Shown here: in pieces, positions 48,533 to 59,322 of the stretch
How positions within the stretch are numbered: the first letter of the stretch is position 1
Layout: the number at the start of each line of letters is the position of its first letter
Source: Nocardioides ferulae
GTDB taxonomy: Bacteria > Actinomycetota > Actinomycetes > Propionibacteriales > Nocardioidaceae
Length of the DNA stretch: 64,000 nucleotides
NCBI RefSeq assembly: GCF_003660455.1
Contig: NZ_QZVR01000006.1
Span: 19,942-83,941, forward strand
Reading direction: 5' to 3'
Position numbers and translations under genes: made by a program
The notes under the pieces: generated by a model
Seen by the model: only the letters and a program-made list of their open reading frames with translations
Databases searched by the model: none
What the model was told of the DNA's origin: nothing

Positions 48533-49734
48533 GCGCCACGGTGCTGGTCCTCAACGCCGGCTCGTCGTCGGTGAAGTACAGCCTGGTCGACGGCGACACC
48601 GGTGCGGCGCTCGCCGTCGGTCTCGCCGAGCGGGTCGGTGACCCCTCCGGCGCCGCCGGCATCCTCACCCACACCGACGCCGACGGCACCAAGCACCGCT
48701 CCGAGCTGCCGCTGCCCTCGCACGAGGCCGCCCTGCGGGCCGCTCTCGGGGCGTTCGAGCAGCACGGCCCCGCGCTGGCGGAGGCGGGGGTCGCCGCCGT
48801 CGGCCACCGGGTGGTCCACGGCGGCGAGCGGTTCTCCGCCCCGGCGCTGGTCGACGACGACCTGCTGGCCGCGGTCGCCGACCTGGTGCCGCTGGCCCCG
48901 CTGCACAACCCCGCGAACCTCGAGGTGCTCGCGGTGGCCCGCACGCTCTTCGGCGCCGTCCCGCACGTCGCGGTCTTCGACACCGCCTTCCACCAGACGC
49001 TCCCCGAGCACGCCTACACCTACGCGGTGCCGCACCAGTGGCGCGAGCAGCACGGGATCCGCCGCTACGGCTTCCACGGCACCTCGCACCGGTTCGTCTC
49101 GGGCGAGACCGCCCGGCTGCTCGGTCGACCGGTGGAGGAGGTCAACACGATCGTGCTGCACCTCGGCAACGGCGCGTCGGCCGCGGCCGTGGCTGGTGGC
49201 CGCTCGGTCGACACCTCGATGGGGATGACCCCGCTGGAGGGCCTGGTGATGGGCACCCGGTCCGGCGACCTCGACCCGGCCCTGCACGCCCACCTGCACC
49301 GGCAGCTGGGCTGGTCGCTGGAGGAGATCGACGCCGCCCTCAACCGCGAGTCCGGCATCCGCGGGCTGTGCGGACACTCCGACTTCCGCGAGCTCGAGCG
49401 GCTGCTCGCTGACGGCGACCCGCACGCCCGGGTGGCGATGGACGTCTACTGCTACCGGCTGCGCAAGTACGTCGGCGCCTACTACGCCGCCTTGGGCCGG
49501 GTCGACGCGATCACGTTCACCGGCGGCATCGGTGAGCGCGGCCTGCTGGTGCGCGCCCAGGCGCTGGCCGGGCTGGAGCGCCTCGGCATCGTGATCGATG
49601 CCGAGGCCAACCGCACCCACTCCGGCGCCGGGTTCATCTCGCCGCCCGGCAGCGAGGTGGCGGTACTGGTCGTTCCCACCAACGAGGAGTGGCAGATCGC
49701 GCGCGAGACCCTCGGGGTGGTGCGCGCCGGCTGA
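48529..49734 (+). CDS. ackA: Acetate kinase
   Basis: Makes ATP and acetate from acetyl phosphate, partner of Pta. 401 residues. LVLNAGSSSVKYSL near the N-terminus, GFHGTSHRF and LHLGNGASAAAV of the ASKHA fold, and MGMTPLEGLVMGTRSGD are family signatures. Translationally coupled to pta. Ends 14 bases before the convergent SDR gene. Confidence 0.97.
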   Translation: MSATVLVLNAGSSSVKYSLVDGDTGAALAVGLAERVGDPSGAAGILTHTDADGTKHRSELPLPSHEAALRAALGAFEQHGPALAEAGVAAVGHRVVHGGERFSAPALVDDDLLAAVADLVPLAPLHNPANLEVLAVARTLFGAVPHVAVFDTAFHQTLPEHAYTYAVPHQWREQHGIRRYGFHGTSHRFVSGETARLLGRPVEEVNTIVLHLGNGASAAAVAGGRSVDTSMGMTPLEGLVMGTRSGDLDPALHAHLHRQLGWSLEEIDAALNRESGIRGLCGHSDFRELERLLADGDPHARVAMDVYCYRLRKYVGAYYAALGRVDAITFTGGIGERGLLVRAQALAGLERLGIVIDAEANRTHSGAGFISPPGSEVAVLVVPTNEEWQIARETLGVVRAG

Positions 49735-49748
49735 GTCGGCGCCGAGGA

Positions 49749-50591
49749 TCAGCCGAGCTCGACGAGCTCCGCCGAGCGCTGCCACAGCCCGTCGATGAGC
49801 GACTGGTCGCTGGCCTGCCGGTTCTCGCGGCCGTCGGCGTGGAAGCGGCTGTAGTAGCGCCCGTTGAGCTCGGGGTCGGGGCCGCGCTCGGCGAGGGCGA
49901 TCAGCGGGGCCGCACCGTCGGGCACCGAGATCGTGCCGAACCGCTTCAACGGCGAGCGATAGAGCAGGCCGACGAACCAGGAGTCCCGGCCGAACGAGCT
50001 GCCCACCGGGCCGGGGTGCACGGCCACCGAGACGATGCCCTCGTCGGCCCAGCGCTGCGCGATGCCGCGGGTGAACAGGATGTTCATCAGCTTGCCGGTG
50101 CCGTAGGCGGGGAACTCGATCGCGCGCCGGTGCTCGTAGTCGAGGTCATCGAGCACGACCTTGCCCATCAGGTTGCCGATGCTGGAGGTGTTGACGACCA
50201 GCGCGCCATCGGCCGCGGCGAGCCGCGGCCGCAGCAGGTTGGTCAGCAGGAACGGCGCCAGGTGGTTGATCTGGAAGTTGGGCTCGTGTCCGTCGTGGGT
50301 GGTCCGCGACGGCTTGAACGTGCCGCCGGCGTTGTTCATCAGCAGGTCGAGCGTCTCCACGCGCTCGCCCACCTGCGCGGCCAGGCGGCGTACGTCGTCG
50401 AGCCGGGCGAAGTCCGCGACCAGCGGCTCGGTGCCGACCGCCTCCGCGACGGGCCGGAGCTTCTCGGCAGACCGGCCGGTGACGTGCACCGTCGCCCCTC
50501 GGGAGGCCAGGACCCGGGCTGTCTCGGCCCCGATCCCGTCGCTCGCCCCGGTCACCAGGACCGTGCGGCCCGCCATCGTCTGGTCGCTCAT
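49749..50591 (-). CDS. Short-chain dehydrogenase/reductase
   Basis: 280 residues. Cofactor loop TGASDGIG at 14-21, NNAGG, and catalytic Y163-xxx-K167 (YGTGK) with Ser in VVNTSSIG. Closest by layout to retinol-dehydrogenase/WW-oxidoreductase-like SDRs (LRPRLAAADGALVVNTSS, INHLAPFLLTNLL). Substrate unknown. The arginine in HVTGRS suggests NADPH. ATG with TAGGCT 6 bases upstream. Confidence 0.9.
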   Translation of the reverse strand: MSDQTMAGRTVLVTGASDGIGAETARVLASRGATVHVTGRSAEKLRPVAEAVGTEPLVADFARLDDVRRLAAQVGERVETLDLLMNNAGGTFKPSRTTHDGHEPNFQINHLAPFLLTNLLRPRLAAADGALVVNTSSIGNLMGKVVLDDLDYEHRRAIEFPAYGTGKLMNILFTRGIAQRWADEGIVSVAVHPGPVGSSFGRDSWFVGLLYRSPLKRFGTISVPDGAAPLIALAERGPDPELNGRYYSRFHADGRENRQASDQSLIDGLWQRSAELVELG

Positions 50592-50597
50592 GGTGCG

Positions 50598-50603
50598 AGC
50601 CTA
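50598..50603 (-). promoter_or_regulatory. -10 box of the SDR gene (leaderless type)
   Basis: TAGGCT on the minus strand, 6-base spacer to the ATG at 50591. A plus-strand TACTGT at 50612 serves the divergent gene. Confidence 0.6.
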
Positions 50604-50665
50604 GGGACCCCTACTGTGAGGTGGGCAACGAGGTGGGCAACGCCACGGCGGAGACGGGGGCAGCG

Positions 50666-51286
50666 GTGAAGACGGACTTCAAGCGTTCGCTGGACGGCTA
50701 CCAGGCGCGGCCCGGCGAGTTCCGTGTCGTCGACGTGCCCCCGCTGCGCTACCTGATGGTCGACGGCCAGGGAGACCCCAACACCGCCACCGCGTACGCC
50801 GACGCGCTCGAGGCGCTCTATCCGGTGGCCTACACGTTGAAGTTCGCGAGCAAGACGGACCTGGGTCACGACTACGTGGTGCCGCCGCTGGAGGCGCTGT
50901 GGTGGGCACCGGACATGGCGGCCTTCACCTCGGCGCGCGACAAGTCGAGGTGGCACTGGACGGCGATGATCATGGTGCCCGACTGGGTGCCCGACGGGTT
51001 GTTCCCCGAGGCCGTCGCCACGGTGGCCGCCAAGAAGTCGCCGCGCAGCCTGGACCGGGTGCGGCTGCAGACCCTCGACGAGGGCAGCTGCGTGCAGACG
51101 CTCCACGTCGGCCCGTACGACGAGGAGGCGGGCGTGCTGGCCGCGCTGCACGACGAGTTCATCCCCGGCGCCGGTCTGCGCATGACCGGCAGGCACCACG
51201 AGATCTACCTCAGCGATGCGCGCAGGGTCGCTCCCGCAAAGCTGCGGACGATCCTGCGGCAGCCGGTGGCGCCCGCCGGTGAATGA
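50666..51286 (+). CDS. GyrI-like small-molecule-binding domain protein
   Basis: 206 residues from the GTG at 50666, where the family N-terminus (KTDFKRSLDGYQARPGEF) begins; GTG codons at 50621 and 50633 give short extensions. Family marks: PLRYLMVDGQGDPNT, YPVAYTLKFASK, PLEALWWAPDM and TLHVGPYDEEAGVLAALHDEF. Related proteins bind or hydrolyse small cyclopropanoid or drug-like molecules. Divergent from the SDR gene. Confidence 0.85.
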   Translation: MKTDFKRSLDGYQARPGEFRVVDVPPLRYLMVDGQGDPNTATAYADALEALYPVAYTLKFASKTDLGHDYVVPPLEALWWAPDMAAFTSARDKSRWHWTAMIMVPDWVPDGLFPEAVATVAAKKSPRSLDRVRLQTLDEGSCVQTLHVGPYDEEAGVLAALHDEFIPGAGLRMTGRHHEIYLSDARRVAPAKLRTILRQPVAPAGE

Positions 51287-51380
51287 GCCCTCCGCGACCT
51301 TGCCGGAGCGGAAGCGACGTCGATGGGTACCTCTTCCTCGTGCGTGCGGCGTACGGCCCACGCGAACGGAGGAGGGTGAC

Positions 51381-51527
51381 GTGAGCGGGACGAGCAGCGA
51401 GAGCACGGCCGAGCAGCAGCAGCGCGAGATGGCCGAGGTCCAGGAGCAGATGGACGCCGAGTCCGAGGGTGACGGTCTGGCCGCCGAGGCCGGGTCGGCC
51501 GAGGAGAACGGCATCTTTCAAGGCTGA
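51381..51527 (+). CDS. Small acidic protein of unknown function
   Basis: 48 residues: Ser/Thr/Glu/Gln-rich start, a helical EQQQREMAEVQEQMDAE stretch, and the end SAEENGIFQG. The GTG at 51381 has an excellent ribosome-binding site (GGAGGAGGG). Size and charge recall Pup, but the Gly-Gly-Gln/Glu end is missing, so that identity is not supported. Follows the GyrI-like gene by 94 bases. Confidence 0.6.
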   Translation: MSGTSSESTAEQQQREMAEVQEQMDAESEGDGLAAEAGSAEENGIFQG

Positions 51528-51809
51528 GTCGGCGGGTGGACGCGGCCGGGTCAGCCGTCAGCCGTGTTCGCCTCTGCCGAACCTGCTCTCCGCCACGCAG
51601 TCGACCAGCAGGCCCTGAAGATGCTTTCGTCCATGGACGGAGTGAAGTCGCTCCAGCGAGCCAGTCCCGCGCCTTGGTGCCTGCTCTGGACGGGCTTTCC
51701 TCCGTCGGATTACGAGCGGCCGGGCCTGAGCAAGGCGGCTTGGGCCCGGATAGGGGCAGGTGGACGGTTGGCCCGGGCGTTTCCCGCCCGACGTCGGGAT
51801 ACTGACGCC
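51528..51809. other. Non-coding gap of about 280 bases
   Basis: No gene supported. Open frames cross it but none has a ribosome-binding site or recognisable protein. Composition looks less GC-biased at third positions than in neighbouring genes. The -10-like box of the DinB gene lies at its right end. Confidence 0.5.
51798..51803 (+). promoter_or_regulatory. -10-like box of the DinB gene
   Basis: GATACT, 6 bases before the ATG at 51810. Confidence 0.4.
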
Positions 51810-52331
51810 ATGGACCGCCAGGCCACCTCACCCGACGACGGCATGTTCCCCGGCGGCGGGGGCCCGGCCTGGACCGTCGACCTCCGGGCCCGGTTCGACG
51901 GGCTCCTCGACGAGCACCGGGCGATGATGGACGCCAGCCTGGAGGGGCTCACCGAGGAGGAGGCGAGGCGTTCCCTCGTGCCGTCGAGGACGACGCTGCT
52001 CGGCCTGGTCAAGCACGTCACCTACGTCGAGCAGGTCTGGTTCAACCAGGCGCTGACCGGACGGAGCCTGAAGGAGATCGGTGCGCCGGCCACGCCCGAC
52101 CGGTCGTTCGTGCTGCACAAGAGCGACACGATCGCCTCGGTCCGGGCGGCGTACGCAGCGGCCTGCGCCGACTCGCGCCCGCTCGTCTCAGACCTGCCCC
52201 TCGACGCGGAGGTCACCGGCCGCGGCCCGCGGCCCCTGTGGGCGATCTACGCCCACATGCTCCGCGAGCTCGCCCAGCACTGCGGCCACGCCGACATCCT
52301 GCGCGAGCAGGTCCTCGCGGCCCGCCCCTGA
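51810..52331 (+). CDS. DinB/DUF664 family protein
   Basis: 173 residues, four-helix bundle. LRARFDGLLDEHRAMMDASLEGLTEEEARR, then TTLLGLVKHVTYVEQVWF with the first metal histidine (LVKHV), and the late HMLRELAQHCGHADILREQ with the second and third histidines. Such proteins act as thiol-dependent metal transferases or stay unassigned. The frame is open upstream but the ATG with its -10 box fits best. Convergent with a 55-residue protein gene. Confidence 0.85.
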   Translation: MDRQATSPDDGMFPGGGGPAWTVDLRARFDGLLDEHRAMMDASLEGLTEEEARRSLVPSRTTLLGLVKHVTYVEQVWFNQALTGRSLKEIGAPATPDRSFVLHKSDTIASVRAAYAAACADSRPLVSDLPLDAEVTGRGPRPLWAIYAHMLRELAQHCGHADILREQVLAARP

Positions 52332-52358
52332 CCCAGGATCCAGGCAGCGGCTCGGTGC

Positions 52359-52526
52359 TCAGTCGCCCTTCGCCGTCCGACCGGAGGTGGGGTCCTCGTC
52401 GTACGGCTCGTCGAGCCTCGCTAGCAGCGCCTCGCGTTCGGCCGGGTCGCTCGGCATGGTCGCGGCCATCCGCCGCGCAGAGCGCACCGCGCTGACGAAG
52501 TCGATGGTGTTGCGCAGGATCCGCAT
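52359..52526 (-). CDS. Small hypothetical protein
   Basis: 55 residues from the ATG at 52526, preceded by GGGGAGG at good distance. Basic amphipathic N-terminus ([20 protein letters not shown]) and an acidic C-terminal half ([18 protein letters not shown]). No family recognised. It ends 27 bases from the convergent DinB gene and is divergent from purL. Confidence 0.55.
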   Translation of the reverse strand: MRILRNTIDFVSAVRSARRMAATMPSDPAEREALLARLDEPYDEDPTSGRTAKGD

Positions 52527-52662
52527 CGGGCCTCCCCTCTCCGCGAGCCGCGATCGCGGCACCGGGGCCACGGTACGACCGGATCTGGCGCCCCACACCT
52601 GGCCGGGTCGGCCATGGGCGTCTGGCCGGCGAGCGGCCGTCGGCGCCCCGGCCGCGGTGACC

Positions 52663-52668
52663 TAGAAT
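52663..52668 (+). promoter_or_regulatory. -10 box of purL
   Basis: TAGAAT, 8 bases before the GTG at 52677. Confidence 0.6.
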
Positions 52669-52676
52669 CGACGTCC

Positions 52677-54932
<2,256 letters not shown>

Positions 54933-54949
54933 CGCGGAGCCGTCGTTTC

Positions 54950-55029
54950 ACCTAGGGATGCAGACGAACCATCGCTTCCCTAGGTGTGCAGGCATGGGGA
55001 AGTGCGGGTTGACCTGCATCCCTTGATGA
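54950..55029. repeat. Palindromic intergenic element, copy 2
   Basis: About 80 bases; AGGGATGCAG at the left pairs with CTGCATCCCT at the right, with further pairing inside. Same ordered segments as the copy at 42354. It lies 18 bases after purL, facing a minus-strand gene remnant. Confidence 0.85.
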
Positions 55030-55066
55030 AGCTGCAACCGGCGGCCGCCGACCACCGAGCCCGCGA

Positions 55067-55405
55067 TCACCCGGCACGGAGGTGGACGCGCACCCGGCCG
55101 GCACCGTCCTGCCAGGCCGCGACGACCCCGCCGTCGGAGTCGACCGCGGCCGCCACCATCGGGACGCCGGGCGGCGCCAGCGCGAAGCCGTCGCCGAGGA
55201 TTCCGTCGGGGGAGAGCAGTCGGCCGAACGTGTCGTCGTAGGAGATCGCGTCCGGCCCGACCCAGCGCAGCAGCACCCACCCGCTCGGCTCACCGACCAG
55301 CCCGGCCTCCCAGCCGTAGACCTCCTCGGTGGCCAGCGGGGCGACGACCACCGGCGCAGACCACGACCCGGCGATCTCGCGGCCCGATGGGTCGCCGAAC
55401 GGGGG
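55067..55405 (-). pseudogene. Remnant of a larger protein (C-terminal part)
   Basis: Open from a TGA at about 55406 to the stop at 55067. First usable start is the GTG at 55351 (94 residues), but the coding-like sequence runs 18 codons further upstream (GREIAGSWSAPVV...). Content such as GWVLLRWVGPDAISYDDTF and AAAVDSDGGVVAAWQDGAGRV looks like propeller blades of a secreted protein. Most likely the tail of a gene whose front was lost; a real small gene cannot be excluded. Confidence 0.5.
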
Positions 55406-55409
55406 TCAC

Positions 55410-55415
55410 TAATGT
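55410..55415 (+). promoter_or_regulatory. -10 box of the hydrolase gene (leaderless type)
   Basis: TAATGT, 7 bases before the ATG at 55423. Confidence 0.55.
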
Positions 55416-55422
55416 GTGGCGG

Positions 55423-56208
55423 ATGGACGCCCTCTCGGACCAGCCCCCCGCACCGCAGCGCGTCAGCTACGGCACCCACCCGAGCCAGTACGCCGAGCTC
55501 TTCCTGCCGGCGGGCGGCTCCCGCGGCGTCGTGGTCGTCGTCCACGGCGGGTTCTGGAAGGCGGCCTACGACTGCTCGCTGGGCCGGCCGCTCGCCGCGG
55601 CCCTGGCCCGCGCGGGCTGGACCGCCTGGAACATCGAGTACCGCAGGGTCGGTGACGGGGGTGGGACCCCGGAGACGCTGGACGACGTGGCAGCCGCCAT
55701 CGACAAGCTCGCCGAGGTCAGCGTCGACGGGGTGCCGCTGGACCTGTCGTGCGTGCTGACCTTGGGTCATTCGGCGGGCGGTCACCTGGCCGCCTGGGCT
55801 GCGGCGCGCGGCCAGCACGAGCGCTGGGCGCAGGAGCGGGTGCCGGTGACCGGTGTGGTCTCGCAGGCGGGCGTGCTCGACCTGCGCAGGGCGCATGTCG
55901 AGCAGCTCGGTGCCGGAGCGGTCGAGGAGTTCCTGGGTCGTCGGCCGACCGACCTCGACGTCACGGTCGACCCGTTGCTGCAGCTTCCACTCGACGTGCC
56001 GCTGTGGTGCGTGCACGGTGTCGACGACGAGGTGGTGCCGATCACGCAGTCCCGACGCTACGTCGAGCACGCCCGACTGGCCGGCGCCGAGGTCGGCATC
56101 GTGGAGGTCGAAGGTGACCACTTCACCGTCGTCGACGTCGACTCGGACGCATGGGCGCGCACCCTGGAGGTGCTGGAGTCCCTGGCCTCGACGCCGACCC
56201 GTCACTGA
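55423..56208 (+). CDS. Alpha/beta hydrolase, kynurenine-formamidase/BD-FAE-like
   Basis: 261 residues. HGGFWKAAYD oxyanion segment, nucleophile elbow GHSAGGHLAAW, Asp in VDDEVVP and His in EGDHFTVVD. Order and size fit the family of formamidases and feruloyl-type esterases; substrate unknown. ATG set by the -10 box. Convergent with the ABC permease gene across a strong hairpin. Confidence 0.9.
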   Translation: MDALSDQPPAPQRVSYGTHPSQYAELFLPAGGSRGVVVVVHGGFWKAAYDCSLGRPLAAALARAGWTAWNIEYRRVGDGGGTPETLDDVAAAIDKLAEVSVDGVPLDLSCVLTLGHSAGGHLAAWAAARGQHERWAQERVPVTGVVSQAGVLDLRRAHVEQLGAGAVEEFLGRRPTDLDVTVDPLLQLPLDVPLWCVHGVDDEVVPITQSRRYVEHARLAGAEVGIVEVEGDHFTVVDVDSDAWARTLEVLESLASTPTRH

Positions 56209-56262
56209 TTCCCGCGTTTCCGCGGCGTGTCGAGGAACGTTCGACGCCTCGGCAGCGCAACC

Positions 56263-56296
56263 GCAGGGCGATGACCAGTTCTGGTCACCGCCCTGC
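56263..56296. terminator. Bidirectional terminator-like hairpin
   Basis: GCAGGGCG-A-TGACCAG pairs with CTGGTCA-C-CGCCCTGC (15 bp, one mismatch, loop TT), between convergent genes. Confidence 0.65.
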
Positions 56297-56298
56297 AG

Positions 56299-56401
56299 TC
56301 AGCCGATCCGCTGACGCGCCTCGGTCTCGACACGGCGGTCGCAGCTTCGCAGGCTCAGCTGCGCGCCTCGCTCGACCACCATCAGCCGATCCGCTGACGC
56401 G
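56299..56401 (+). repeat. Direct repeat pair
   Basis: TCAGCCGATCCGCTGACGCG occurs at 56299-56318 and 56382-56401, each followed by a CTCGG. The 83-base period covers most of the gap between the hydrolase and the ABC permease genes. Confidence 0.8.
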
Positions 56402-56408
56402 TCTCGGC

Positions 56409-57221
56409 TCAGCTCGCCCGGTTCATCGCCCGCAGCCCCACACCCAGACCCAGGGCGGCCACCGCGGCGGCGGCGCCGAAGCCGGCCAGCACCTCGCCGG
56501 CCGGGAAGGACCCGGCGAAGAGCGCGCGCTCGGCCTCGACGATGTAGGTCAGCGGGTTGAGATCGGAGGCGGTCTGCAGCCAGCCGGGCCCCTGGTCGAC
56601 CGGGAGCAGCATCCCGGCCAGGAGCAGCAGCGGGAAGATCAGCGTCTGCTGCACGGTCCAGAACAGCCACACCTGGTCCTTGGCGACCAGCGCGAGCGCG
56701 AACGACAGGGCGCCGATGCCGACGCTGAACAGCGACAGCATCACCATGCCGACCAGGACGCCGGGCAGGTGCAGTTCGAAGCTGAACGGGGTCACCACGG
56801 CCAGCACGATCGCGGCCTGCATCAGCATCGGCACGATCTCCTTCAGAGAGCGCCCCACCATCAACGAGGAGCGGCTCAGTGGTGACACGAGCAGTCGCTC
56901 GTGCGAGCCGGTCATGATCTCGTCGGTCAGCGCCGAGCCGGTGAACGAGGCTCCCATCAGCGCGGTCATCGCGATGATGCCGGGCACGAACCACTGCAGC
57001 GCGGAGCCGCCCTCTGCGTCGGGCAGCAGGGGAGCGAACAGCCCGAGGAAGACCAGCGGCTGCACCATCGCGAACAGCACCGAAACCGGTTGGCGGAGCA
57101 CGGGCCGCAGCTCGCGGAGCATCACGTTCCACGTGTCGGCGAGCACCCCGGGGGCGCGGCTGAGCTGCGGCTGGTCGCCCGCGGGGGCGACGGTCTCGGG
57201 GGTCAAGGTCGTGGTGGTCAT
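56409..57221 (-). CDS. ABC-2 type transporter permease (DrrB-like)
   Basis: 270 residues with about six membrane helices; the ABC-2 signature region ASFTGSALTDEIMTGSHERLLVSPLSRSSLMVGRSL is present. Forms the channel of an exporter with the ATPase gene that overlaps it upstream (ATGA). DrrAB-type pumps remove antibiotics or lipids. Confidence 0.9.
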   Translation of the reverse strand: MTTTTLTPETVAPAGDQPQLSRAPGVLADTWNVMLRELRPVLRQPVSVLFAMVQPLVFLGLFAPLLPDAEGGSALQWFVPGIIAMTALMGASFTGSALTDEIMTGSHERLLVSPLSRSSLMVGRSLKEIVPMLMQAAIVLAVVTPFSFELHLPGVLVGMVMLSLFSVGIGALSFALALVAKDQVWLFWTVQQTLIFPLLLLAGMLLPVDQGPGWLQTASDLNPLTYIVEAERALFAGSFPAGEVLAGFGAAAAVAALGLGVGLRAMNRAS

Positions 57222-58276
57222 GCTGCGGCTCCTTCGGTCTGGTCGGACGTGGTGCTCTGGTCGGCGTCGGCCGGCGACTCGTTGCTCTCGCGCAGGCTGC
57301 GACCGGTGAGGTGCAGGAAGACGTCGTCGAGGGTCGGGCCGACGACCTCGATCCGCTGGGCGGGGGTGCCGTACGCCGCGAGGTCGGCGACCAGGCCGGG
57401 CGCGAGCTCGCGGCCGTGCGCGACACGCAGCGACACCTCGTGGGTGGCGGCGGCACCGCGGACCTCGACGTCGGCGCCGGCCAGCCGGCTCGCGCGCCGG
57501 GCCGCCTCCGCGGCGTCCTCGGCGGTGGCGAACCCGAGCCGCACCAGGTCGCCGAGCGCCGACTTCAGCCGCGGCGCGCTGTCGTCGGCGATCACCAGGC
57601 CGTGGTCGATCACCACGACCCGGTCGGCGATCGCGTCGGCCTCCTCGAGGTAGTGGGTGGTGAGCACGATCGTGGTGCCGTGCTCCTCGTGGAGCCGGCG
57701 CACCTGCTCCTGCAGGTTGGCGCGGTTCTGCGGGTCCAGGCCGGTCGACGGCTCGTCGAGGAAGAGCAGGCCTGGCTGGTGGACCAGCCCGATCGCGACG
57801 TCGAGCCGTCGCCGCTGCCCGCCGGAGAGAGAGATGACCGGGCGGTCGGCGAACTCGCTGAGGTCGAACGCCGCGAGCAGCTCGTCGGCGCGCTCCTTGG
57901 CCTGGCGCCGGCCCAGCCCGTGGGCGCGCGCCTGGCTGAACAGTTCGTCGCGCCCGCGCTGCTGGTGCCCGGCGCCGTTGCCCTGCCCGACGTACCCGAT
58001 GCTGCGACGCACCTCGCGCCGCTGGGTGACCACGTCGAAGCCGGCGACCTCGGCGGTGCCCGCGGTGGGTGCGAGCAGGGTCGTGAGCATCCGGAGGGTG
58101 GTGGACTTGCCGGCCCCGTTCGGGCCGAGGAAGGCGACCAGCTCGCCGGGCGCGACGTCGAGGTCGAGCCCGCGGACCGCCTCGACGGTCTGCTGGTGCC
58201 GGACGAAGTGGCGGGTGAGGCCGCGGGTGCGGATCACCGGGCCGCGGCGGTTCGAGGAGGGAGTAGTTGTCGTCAT
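57218..58276 (-). CDS. ABC transporter ATPase (DrrA-like)
   Basis: 352 residues. Walker A GPNGAGKST at 51-59, signature LSGGQRRRLDVA near 150, Walker B LLFLDEPSTGLD, and the DrrA-type C-terminal extension with PTLDDVFLHLTG. A Gly/His/Gln insertion (GQGNGAGHQQRGRDELF) replaces the usual Q-loop surroundings. ATG at 58276 with TAGCGT 7 bases upstream; two ATGs just upstream are less likely. Divergent from the WYL regulator that probably controls it. Confidence 0.92.
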   Translation of the reverse strand: MTTTTPSSNRRGPVIRTRGLTRHFVRHQQTVEAVRGLDLDVAPGELVAFLGPNGAGKSTTLRMLTTLLAPTAGTAEVAGFDVVTQRREVRRSIGYVGQGNGAGHQQRGRDELFSQARAHGLGRRQAKERADELLAAFDLSEFADRPVISLSGGQRRRLDVAIGLVHQPGLLFLDEPSTGLDPQNRANLQEQVRRLHEEHGTTIVLTTHYLEEADAIADRVVVIDHGLVIADDSAPRLKSALGDLVRLGFATAEDAAEAARRASRLAGADVEVRGAAATHEVSLRVAHGRELAPGLVADLAAYGTPAQRIEVVGPTLDDVFLHLTGRSLRESNESPADADQSTTSDQTEGAAA

Positions 58277-58283
58277 GACCATC

Positions 58284-58289
58284 ACGCTA
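58284..58289 (-). promoter_or_regulatory. -10 box of the ABC exporter operon (leaderless type)
   Basis: TAGCGT on the minus strand, 7-base spacer to the ATG at 58276. Confidence 0.5.
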
Positions 58290-58308
58290 GGAAGCAAAGA
58301 GGTCAATT

Positions 58309-58344
58309 CATGTCCTCAATCCGAACTAGTCTGGGGACATGTCC
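58309..58344. promoter_or_regulatory. Operator-like inverted repeat over the WYL promoter
   Basis: CATGTCC (58309-58315) and GGACATG (58335-58341) flank the WYL -10 box TAGTCT (58327-58332); GGACATGTCC itself is a 10-bp palindrome over the start codon. Direct TCAAT copies stand at 58303 and 58316. Confidence 0.5.
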
Positions 58345-59313
58345 ACCAGCGCCCGGATGCTCCAGCTCCTCTCGCTCCTGCAGACCCACCGCTACTGGCC
58401 CGGCGGCGAGCTGGCCGCGCGGCTCGAGGTCACCCCGCGCACCCTGCGGCGCGACATCGAGCGGCTGCGCGACCTCGGCTACGCCGTCGACGCGGTCCGG
58501 GGGGTGGCCGGCGGCTACCAGCTGCAGCCCGGCGGCTCGCTGCCGCCGCTGCTGCTCGAGGACGACGAGGCGGTGGCGATCGCGGTCGGCCTGCAGAACG
58601 CCGCCGCGGGCGTCGTGGCCGGTCTCGAGGACACCTCGCTGCAGGCGCTGACCAAGGTCGTCGCGCTGATGCCGCCCAAGCTGCGCCGGCGGATGGAGGC
58701 GCTCACGAGCCAGACCGAGCCCGCCCCGTGGGGTCGCGGGCCCACCATCGACGCCGAGGTGCTCACCACGCTCGCGCAGGCCTGCCGCGACCACGAGCCG
58801 CTCACCTTCACCTACACCGCGCGGGCGGCCGAGCCGACCCACCGTCGCACCGAACCGCACCGGCTGGTCACCCTGGGCCGCCGGTGGTACCTCGTCGCCT
58901 GGGACCGCGACCGCGAGGACTGGCGCAGCTTCCGCGTCGACCGGATCGCCGACGTCCGCACCAGCGGCCAGCGCTTCCGCGTCCGCGAGCTGCCGGCCGC
59001 CGACGCGTTGACGTTCGTGCGCGAGGGGATCAGCCGGATGCCGCAGCGGTACGCCGTACGGGTGCGGTTCGCGTGCCCCACCGAGCAGGTCTCGGCGACG
59101 GTCGGGAGGTGGGCCACCGTCGAGCCGGTGACTCCACGTGCCGGGGAGGAGGCGGCCTGCCTGATGACGATGCCCACCGAGACGCTCGACTGGCCGATGT
59201 TCGCGCTGGCGAACACCGACGCGGAGTTCACCGTCGAGGAGCCGGCCGAGCTGCGCGAGGCCCTCGCGCGGGTGGCGGAGCGGTTCTCGCGCGCGGCCGC
59301 TCCCGGAGCCTGA
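58339..59313 (+). CDS. WYL-domain transcriptional regulator (YafY type)
   Basis: 324 residues. N-terminal helix-turn-helix (ARMLQLLSLLQTHRYWPGGE, LAARLEVTPRTLRRDIERLR), a connecting helical part, the WYL domain with GRRWYLVAWDRDREDWRSFRVDRI, and a C-terminal WCX extension. WYL proteins sense nucleotides or small ligands. Divergent from the ABC exporter genes, its likely target. TAGTCT lies 6 bases before the ATG. Confidence 0.92.
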   Translation: MSTSARMLQLLSLLQTHRYWPGGELAARLEVTPRTLRRDIERLRDLGYAVDAVRGVAGGYQLQPGGSLPPLLLEDDEAVAIAVGLQNAAAGVVAGLEDTSLQALTKVVALMPPKLRRRMEALTSQTEPAPWGRGPTIDAEVLTTLAQACRDHEPLTFTYTARAAEPTHRRTEPHRLVTLGRRWYLVAWDRDREDWRSFRVDRIADVRTSGQRFRVRELPAADALTFVREGISRMPQRYAVRVRFACPTEQVSATVGRWATVEPVTPRAGEEAACLMTMPTETLDWPMFALANTDAEFTVEEPAELREALARVAERFSRAAAPGA

Positions 59314-59322
59314 CCCGGGCTG

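Noticed and set aside
51381..51527. Pup (prokaryotic ubiquitin-like protein)
   Set aside because: Acidic and of similar size, but the C-terminus is FQG and not GGQ/GGE, and no proteasome genes are nearby.
51536..51805. 90-codon open frame upstream of the DinB gene
   Set aside because: No ribosome-binding site, no recognisable protein, and rare-codon use unlike its neighbours.
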